From Planctomycetaceae bacterium (GTDB lineage: Bacteria; Planctomycetota; Planctomycetia; Pirellulales; UBA1268), in the NCBI GenBank assembly GCA_002694955.1, contig NZNR01000002.1:1-11046 (forward strand): a stretch of 11,046 nucleotides of DNA, given 5' to 3'. The translations under genes were made by a program, and so were the position numbers. The notes below the pieces were generated by a model. The model was not told the origin of the DNA and made no database searches. It saw only the letters and a list, made by a program, of their open reading frames with translations. Each line of letters begins with the position of its first letter. Within the stretch, counting starts at the first letter, position 1. Shown piece after piece: positions 7,718 through 11,046 of this stretch.

Positions 7718-8326
7718 CTATGACTTGACTTTTTGATGGCTGTGAACAAGTTCACCACTATCTCTCACTGCTGAAGCGACGTAACCAGAGTGATGCGGTA
7801 TTGGAAGTTCATCCGCGATTTTTCCTGATCCGTCTGACTTCTTGGCAAGTTTCTGTCCCATGATCTTGTCTTGAATTCTCATCAAGCCCTCGAGCAGGCT
7901 TTCAGGACGTGGCGGGCAGCCAGGAACATAAACGTCAACCGGCACAACGAGGTCAACTCCCTTCACAACGTGATAGCCCCACTTAAAGTAAGGCCCACCA
8001 CCTGTAGTACATGCACCCATGGCAATAACGTATTTGGGATCCGGCATCATATTGTAAAGACGCCGTACTCTGCTCGCCATTTTGTAAGTCACGGTTCCAG
8101 CTACCACCATCAGATCAGCTTGTCTGGGTGTTGCACGAAATGCACCAGCACCGAAACGATCCATATCGTATCGACTTGCACCCGCAGCCATCATTTCGAT
8201 AGCACAACACGCCAAGCCAAACGTCATTGGCCAGATGCTGGATTGACGAGCCCAATTGATAGCTTGCTCTACCGTCGTCAAAACCATATTTTCTTCAAAG
8301 CGACCTTCGATCCAGGGCTGTGTCAT
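7718..8326 (-). CDS. nuoB: NADH-quinone oxidoreductase subunit B (NuoB/PSST)
   Basis: A 202-residue NuoB, the complex I subunit that binds terminal cluster N2. The four cluster ligands are visible: Cys40 and Cys41 in [11 protein letters not shown] (36-46), Cys106 in [11 protein letters not shown] (103-113) and Cys137 in [11 protein letters not shown] (132-142). [16 protein letters not shown] (65-80) is another family block. The tail after about residue 155 is a variable polar extension. GGAG sits 9 bases before the ATG, and a promoter with a consensus -10 lies about 90 bases upstream, so this is probably the first gene of the operon. NuoB normally lies between nuoA and nuoC; here neither is present and sufC follows. 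It may be a separated complex I gene or an additional copy. A [NiFe]-hydrogenase small subunit is less likely given the CC pair and overall length. Confidence 0.95.
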   Translation of the reverse strand: MTQPWIEGRFEENMVLTTVEQAINWARQSSIWPMTFGLACCAIEMMAAGASRYDMDRFGAGAFRATPRQADLMVVAGTVTYKMASRVRRLYNMMPDPKYVIAMGACTTGGGPYFKWGYHVVKGVDLVVPVDVYVPGCPPRPESLLEGLMRIQDKIMGQKLAKKSDGSGKIADELPIPHHSGYVASAVRDSGELVHSHQKVKS

Positions 8327-8370
8327 TCAGATAAACTCCATTGCTACGTAGTAAACTGCTCTCACTATCG

Positions 8371-8382
8371 CATTTCGAAATG
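8371..8382. repeat. 12-base perfect palindrome in the nuoB leader
   Basis: CATTTCGAAATG is a perfect palindrome located between the inferred transcription start and the nuoB ribosome site. As RNA it would have little or no loop, so a DNA-binding role downstream of the promoter is more likely than a hairpin. It differs in sequence from the palindrome at 8439-8452. Confidence 0.35.
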
Positions 8383-8416
8383 AGTGTTTTGGTACGATGT
8401 CTTTACCATACTACTA

Positions 8417-8452
8417 TACGGTTATTATAGGCTTTCGACAGTTCGGGAACTG
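8417..8452 (-). promoter_or_regulatory. promoter of the nuoB-suf-mfn unit
   Basis: On the - strand a perfect TATAAT is at 8429-8424. With a 17-base spacer the -35 position would be CAGTTC (8452-8447), a poor match to TTGACA. Transcription would begin near 8417, leaving a leader of about 90 bases before the nuoB ATG. A strong -10 with a poor -35 that is part of an inverted repeat suggests control by a bound regulator. The start site itself is inferred. Confidence 0.6.
8439..8452. promoter_or_regulatory. inverted repeat over the -35 region, operator candidate
   Basis: The + strand reads CAGTTC-GG-GAACTG, a perfect 6-base inverted repeat with a 2-base centre. It spans roughly -22 to -35 relative to the inferred start, where a bound dimer would block or replace -35 contacts. 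It does not match the SufR, Fur or IscR sites I know. The half-site GTTC/GAAC recalls some LexA boxes, but the spacing differs. Which regulator binds is unknown. Confidence 0.4.
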
Positions 8453-8555
8453 AATGTGCGGGAAATCTACTGAAAACCGCTCTTGCCACCGAATTATTCA
8501 ATCTTGGCCACAGACGAATCGTTGCAAGTCCAGCTAGGTTGCCTTTGAAAGCATT

Positions 8556-8589
8556 CGGGACGACAGGTGACCCGGGATGACAGGCCACC
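8556..8589. repeat. two tandem 17-base repeats
   Basis: CGGGACGACAGGTGACC (8556-8572) is followed directly by CGGGATGACAGGCCACC (8573-8589); 14 of 17 positions match. The same stretch can fold on the - strand, where GGTGGCC (8589-8583) pairs with GGTCACC (8572-8566), including one G-U pair, around a 10-base loop. It sits more than 100 bases upstream of the nuoB promoter and about 90 bases past the dusB-like stop. Confidence 0.5.
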
Positions 8590-8679
8590 CTTGTTCGCGC
8601 ACGCAGCCCCTTACTTTGGCGATGAGAATATGAGGGTGCTGTCACAGGGAGCCAAGGGGGGGTGATGCAAAATGCGTTT

Positions 8680-9735
8680 TTAGCTCGTACTGCGTTGTGG
8701 AAAATATCGACGCACAACGTCGAGAAATTCTGGCTGAGTAGTAACACGGGAGACATGGCCTCGGAAATCTCGTGCCCCAGGAATGCCTTGCGCGTATGAA
8801 CATGCGAATTTTCTCATGAGGAGCGTACCTCGCTCTACACCAAAACGGCTGCACACAAGATCATAGTGATGGAGGACAAGACTCTTTTGTTCATCAGATG
8901 TCGGGTCAGGCGGTTTTGGCTCTCCCCTCAGAATCGCGGCAACTTGTGCGAAAATCCAGGGTTTTGAAAGACACTCACGCGCAATCATCACCCCGTCGAC
9001 GCCATAATCCTTTAGTCGTGAAACAGCCTCCTCGGCGGAGGTGATGTCGCCGTTACCAACAACCGGTATGCGTGAGACACACTGTTTTACCTGACGGATA
9101 GCTTCCCAGTCCGCATCGCCTTTAAAGTATTGGGCTGCAACGCGACCATGAACTGTAAGACAACTTGCACCGGCTTCTTCAACACGTTGAGCAACTTCAA
9201 TAGCTGTTTGGCAATTCTCAGAGCATCCAAGACGGATTTTTGCTGAAACAGGAGTGTCACCACAGGCATCGACAACGCGGCGAACAATTTCACCAACTCG
9301 TGCGGGGTCGCGTAGCAACCAGGATCCGCTATGGGCTTTTTCAGTTACCTGACGAACAGGGCAGCCAAAGTTCAGGTCAACGACACTTACCTGAAAATCA
9401 TCTGCGAGTCGTTTGCCAACTTGGGCAAGATTTCCAGGATCATTATCCCACATCTGCACAGCAAGCGGCCGGGGCTCTTCCCGCACACCCCACAGGCGAT
9501 CTGGGTGTTCGCTTCGATTTGTTTCAAGCCAGATGGCGCTACGGGCCGCAATCATTTCTGTTGCAAGAAGTCCAGCACCACCAAATTCTCTGACTACCTG
9601 CCGAAAGGCATAGTTTGTGTAGCCAGCCATAGGGGCCTGCAAGACCGGAGGATCAACATCTACGCTACCGATTTTAAGAGGTTGGTACGCATCTTTTGGT
9701 GTGTCAGGAGATTGGTTAGGTAGCGTCGCGGGCAT
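8680..9735 (-). CDS. tRNA dihydrouridine synthase, DusB-like
   Basis: A 351-residue flavoprotein that reduces uridine to dihydrouridine in the tRNA D loop. The TIM barrel starts at APMAGYTNYAFR (34-45), DLNFGCPVRQV (120-130) carries the expected catalytic Cys125, SAKIRLG (164-170) the conserved Lys, TVHGR (194-198) and GNGDI (227-231) the FMN contacts, and GVMIARECLSKPWIF (248-262) the phosphate-binding loop. A helical C-terminal tRNA-binding domain follows, containing FACSYAQGIPGARDFR (310-325). Several usual residues are replaced: Phe in NFGCP, Trp in GSWLL (137-141) and Ala-Arg-Glu-Cys where GR-x-x is common. It has a 20-residue N-terminal extension before the core. It runs in the same direction as nuoB but is separated by 353 non-coding bases. 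The family is near certain; the Dus subgroup and target uridine are less so. Confidence 0.93.
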   Translation of the reverse strand: MPATLPNQSPDTPKDAYQPLKIGSVDVDPPVLQAPMAGYTNYAFRQVVREFGGAGLLATEMIAARSAIWLETNRSEHPDRLWGVREEPRPLAVQMWDNDPGNLAQVGKRLADDFQVSVVDLNFGCPVRQVTEKAHSGSWLLRDPARVGEIVRRVVDACGDTPVSAKIRLGCSENCQTAIEVAQRVEEAGASCLTVHGRVAAQYFKGDADWEAIRQVKQCVSRIPVVGNGDITSAEEAVSRLKDYGVDGVMIARECLSKPWIFAQVAAILRGEPKPPDPTSDEQKSLVLHHYDLVCSRFGVERGTLLMRKFACSYAQGIPGARDFRGHVSRVTTQPEFLDVVRRYFPQRSTS

Positions 9736-9782
9736 GCTCTTTTGTTCATCTGAGGCTAGTCGCAGTGATCTGATTTTCTCGA

Positions 9783-9804
9783 GACACCAGACATGTCTGC
9801 TGTC
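9783..9804. promoter_or_regulatory. 22-base near-perfect palindrome upstream of the dusB-like gene
   Basis: GACA-C-CAGACATGTCTG-C-TGTC is symmetric at 20 of 22 positions, with a perfect 12-base core (9788-9799). It lies 48-69 bases before the dusB-like ATG, in the position of an operator or promoter element. A - strand TCGACA (9806-9801) overlaps one arm and could serve as a -35, but no good -10 follows at the usual distance. A transcript through it could fold into a hairpin with a CATG loop. Confidence 0.4.
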
Positions 9805-9857
9805 GAAACCAGTTCATCCTTCTACAGGTCGCCAAGTGGGTGTTCACTGGGGCTGCT

Positions 9858-9877
9858 GGCTCAAGCCGGGATGAGCC
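9858..9877 (-). other. 6-base-pair hairpin after the 363-residue gene
   Basis: On the - strand GGCTCA and TGAGCC form a perfect stem with an 8-base loop, about 28 bases past the stop at 9905. No T tract follows in either direction, so an intrinsic terminator is not supported; it may be a transcript 3' structure or chance. The rest of the 9736-9904 gap holds the palindrome listed separately and no gene. Confidence 0.3.
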
Positions 9878-9904
9878 TCGATTCATTGTTTCGTGATTCA
9901 ACTG

Positions 9905-10996
9905 TTATGGGTTCGAGAGTGTCGTTGCCTGTTCAATCGGTTGCAGTCCAGTTGCTGGGATAACGCTCGAGGCAGGTTGTGGTTTCCATTGGATGGGTGT
10001 TCCAATAAGCATCGATACATATCTGTCGTCGGAGACAGAAGTGTCTGCGACTGCCATCGCGTATTCCGCGATATCGAGATTGTATGTTGCGAGTGACTCA
10101 GCAAATTCTTCTTGCTGTAGGCGAAGCATTCGATGAGCTGCAACAACGGCCTCAATCGGTCGTTTGCCGCGAGCATGATCAGATTCGGCACGATTCATGG
10201 CAGACTCTGCTGCAAGGACTGCAACTGCTCGTGCCTCGACCGCGTCATGCTTACTCGGAAGCATACGATCGATGGCCCGAATACGACCTGTAGCCGGCCG
10301 TGTTGCGAATATCGCTGCGAAATGGGTTTCATATGATCCTGCGAGTGGACGGTCAACCGGCCATGGAGCTGGTTCACCTACTGGCAGTCTGACAAGATCA
10401 ACGAGTTGCTGCTGTGCAGCAATCAATTTGGCGTGGGCATCTGCTAAATCTGCATCCGCTGCCGCACTTGCTACATCAAGAACCATCTGGTCGTGAGGGT
10501 CACTGCCTGGTGCTATGAACTCAAGCCGCTCTCGGGCTTCAGTTGCAAATCGAATACCAGCATATCCTCGTGATACTTGCCAATAAGCCTGAGTTATCCA
10601 GAGTCTTCGGCTCCGATCTCCAGACCGCTGAAGCGCCTCGATAAGTGGTAGTGGTCTAGCATAAAGTGTCGCACTGCGAGCTGGGTCAAGACGCTTGTTG
10701 ACTTCACTTAGATCAAGTGGTTCAAGGATTTGCTCAAGTAGCAACGTTGCAGCAGTCTTGTCTGGAGGTGCGATCGCTTCTTGAGAACTCACTGCCGATG
10801 GACTCTGCGGCTCGATCGGGTTCAACGGACGTGTTAATTCGGCAGGTGGCGGAGGAGCATTGGTGTTCGGCTGGATTACAATCGACACGGTACCGTCAGC
10901 AGCCGTTTTTGGCATAGTTGGTGCTAATGATGAGGAAGTTTCTGAAACGGTTGCAGGTGGAGCTGGCTCAACTGTCGATTCAGGAGTCGTGTTCAC
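9905..10996 (-). CDS. uncharacterised helical protein with Pro-rich N-terminus, possibly TolC-like
   Basis: A 363-residue protein. Residues 1-80 are low complexity, rich in Pro, Ser, Thr and Ala. Residues about 82-320 look largely helical with many Ala, Gln and Glu, as in QMVLDVASAAADADLADAH (170-188) and AAQQQLVDLV (193-202); a Pro-rich turn (203-217) follows, then SYETHFAAIF (221-230) and SLATYNLDIAEYAMAV (301-316). The two helical halves and the YNLDIAEYA segment recall outer-membrane efflux (TolC) proteins of Planctomycetes, but no signal peptide or clear domain is seen. There is no cysteine. The GTG start at 10996 is chosen because it overlaps the upstream stop (TAGTG) and an in-frame stop lies just upstream at 11008-11006. 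A later start at Met28 is possible. The function is unknown. Confidence 0.7.
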   Translation of the reverse strand: MNTTPESTVEPAPPATVSETSSSLAPTMPKTAADGTVSIVIQPNTNAPPPPAELTRPLNPIEPQSPSAVSSQEAIAPPDKTAATLLLEQILEPLDLSEVNKRLDPARSATLYARPLPLIEALQRSGDRSRRLWITQAYWQVSRGYAGIRFATEARERLEFIAPGSDPHDQMVLDVASAAADADLADAHAKLIAAQQQLVDLVRLPVGEPAPWPVDRPLAGSYETHFAAIFATRPATGRIRAIDRMLPSKHDAVEARAVAVLAAESAMNRAESDHARGKRPIEAVVAAHRMLRLQQEEFAESLATYNLDIAEYAMAVADTSVSDDRYVSMLIGTPIQWKPQPASSVIPATGLQPIEQATTLSNP

Positions 10997-11046
10997 TAGA
11001 CGAGTTCAGATTCTTTTTGTCGGACTGAGTGGTTGGCTGAACCCCA
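10996..11046 (-). CDS. last 16 codons of an upstream gene
   Basis: A - strand frame is open from the window edge to a TAG at 10998-10996 and encodes a polar, charged tail ending in RQKESELV. Its stop shares one base with the GTG of the next gene, which suggests an operon with translational coupling. The fragment is too short to identify and could be a chance open frame. Confidence 0.35.
   Translation of the reverse strand, partial: WGSANHSVRQKESELV

Larger units (their letters stand above)
8327..8679. other. 353-base non-coding region between dusB-like gene and nuoB
   Basis: No convincing gene is seen on either strand. A 117-codon open frame across it on the - strand overlaps the dusB-like gene and lacks protein-like composition. 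The half near nuoB holds the promoter and palindromes listed separately. The half near the dusB-like gene holds a 17-base tandem duplication, a run of seven G (8656-8662, + strand), and on the - strand a possible long stem in which CCCC plus TTGGC (8662-8651) pairs with GCCAA and AGGGG (8620-8607) around a loop of about 30 bases. No U tract follows that stem, so it is not a classical terminator. No SRP RNA core, tRNA or tmRNA signature was recognised. Confidence 0.6.

Noticed and set aside
7701..7719. AGTTC/GAACT inverted repeat at the nuoB stop, resembling the half-sites of the -35 operator
   Set aside because: Only five bases per arm with a 9-base gap, different spacing from the promoter site, and it overlaps coding sequence; chance cannot be excluded.
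7871..8383. 170-codon open frame on the + strand
   Set aside because: Antisense to nuoB, covers its promoter leader, and is rich in His/Thr/Ser as expected of a shadow.
8460..8680. Possible structured RNA (SRP RNA or tmRNA) in the non-coding region
   Set aside because: The expected conserved cores (such as the GGAAG tetraloop region of SRP RNA or a CCA end) were not found on either strand.
8403..8756. 117-codon open frame on the - strand between the dusB-like gene and nuoB
   Set aside because: It overlaps the dusB-like 3' end by 77 bases, has no recognisable domain or ribosome site, runs over the nuoB promoter, and its composition is not protein-like.
9858..9877. Hairpin as an intrinsic terminator
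   Set aside because: No T tract follows on either strand, so it is listed only as a possible transcript structure.

Overview
The window looks like a piece of a bacterial chromosome, most likely from the Planctomycetes. This is inferred from gene content: a C-terminal fragment resembling the planctomycete family DUF1598, bacterial copies of methanofuran-type cofactor genes (known from Planctomycetes and methylotrophic proteobacteria), several genes without a clear Shine-Dalgarno site, and a planctomycete-style proline-rich, possibly TolC-like protein. No mobile element, CRISPR array, tRNA or rRNA was seen.

Layout. The far left (2-346, + strand) is the 3' end of a gene that converges on everything else. 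From 8326 down to 396, eight genes run on the - strand with gaps of 24-59 bases and one ATGA overlap, so they can be read as a single transcription unit: nuoB, sufC, sufB, sufD, a Rieske-SufT(DUF59) fusion, an ATP-grasp ligase (MfnD-like), a hydantoinase/oxoprolinase-family protein (MfnF-like) and an amino-acid-kinase-family protein (MfnE-like). Upstream of nuoB is a 353-base non-coding region with a perfect TATAAT -10 box, a perfect inverted repeat over the -35 region, a second palindrome in the leader and a 17-base tandem duplication. Beyond it, also on the - strand, are a DusB-like tRNA dihydrouridine synthase (8680-9735), a 169-base gap with a 22-base near-palindrome, a 363-residue protein of unknown function (9905-10996), and the last 16 codons of another gene overlapping it by one base.

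How the genes work together. SufB, SufC and SufD form the Fe-S scaffold and ATPase. The fused Rieske-SufT protein plausibly adds electron transfer or cluster maturation, and NuoB is an Fe-S client that carries cluster N2 of complex I. The last three genes match three steps of methanofuran assembly: glutamate ligation to tyramine (or tyrosine), pyrophosphorylation of the aminomethylfuran, and coupling of the two halves. In bacteria this cofactor (methylofuran) serves the formyltransferase/hydrolase complex of the tetrahydromethanopterin-linked C1 pathway. The fusion of a SUF operon to this trio is the most striking feature of the window. SufS, SufU/SufE and MfnA/B/C are not encoded here.
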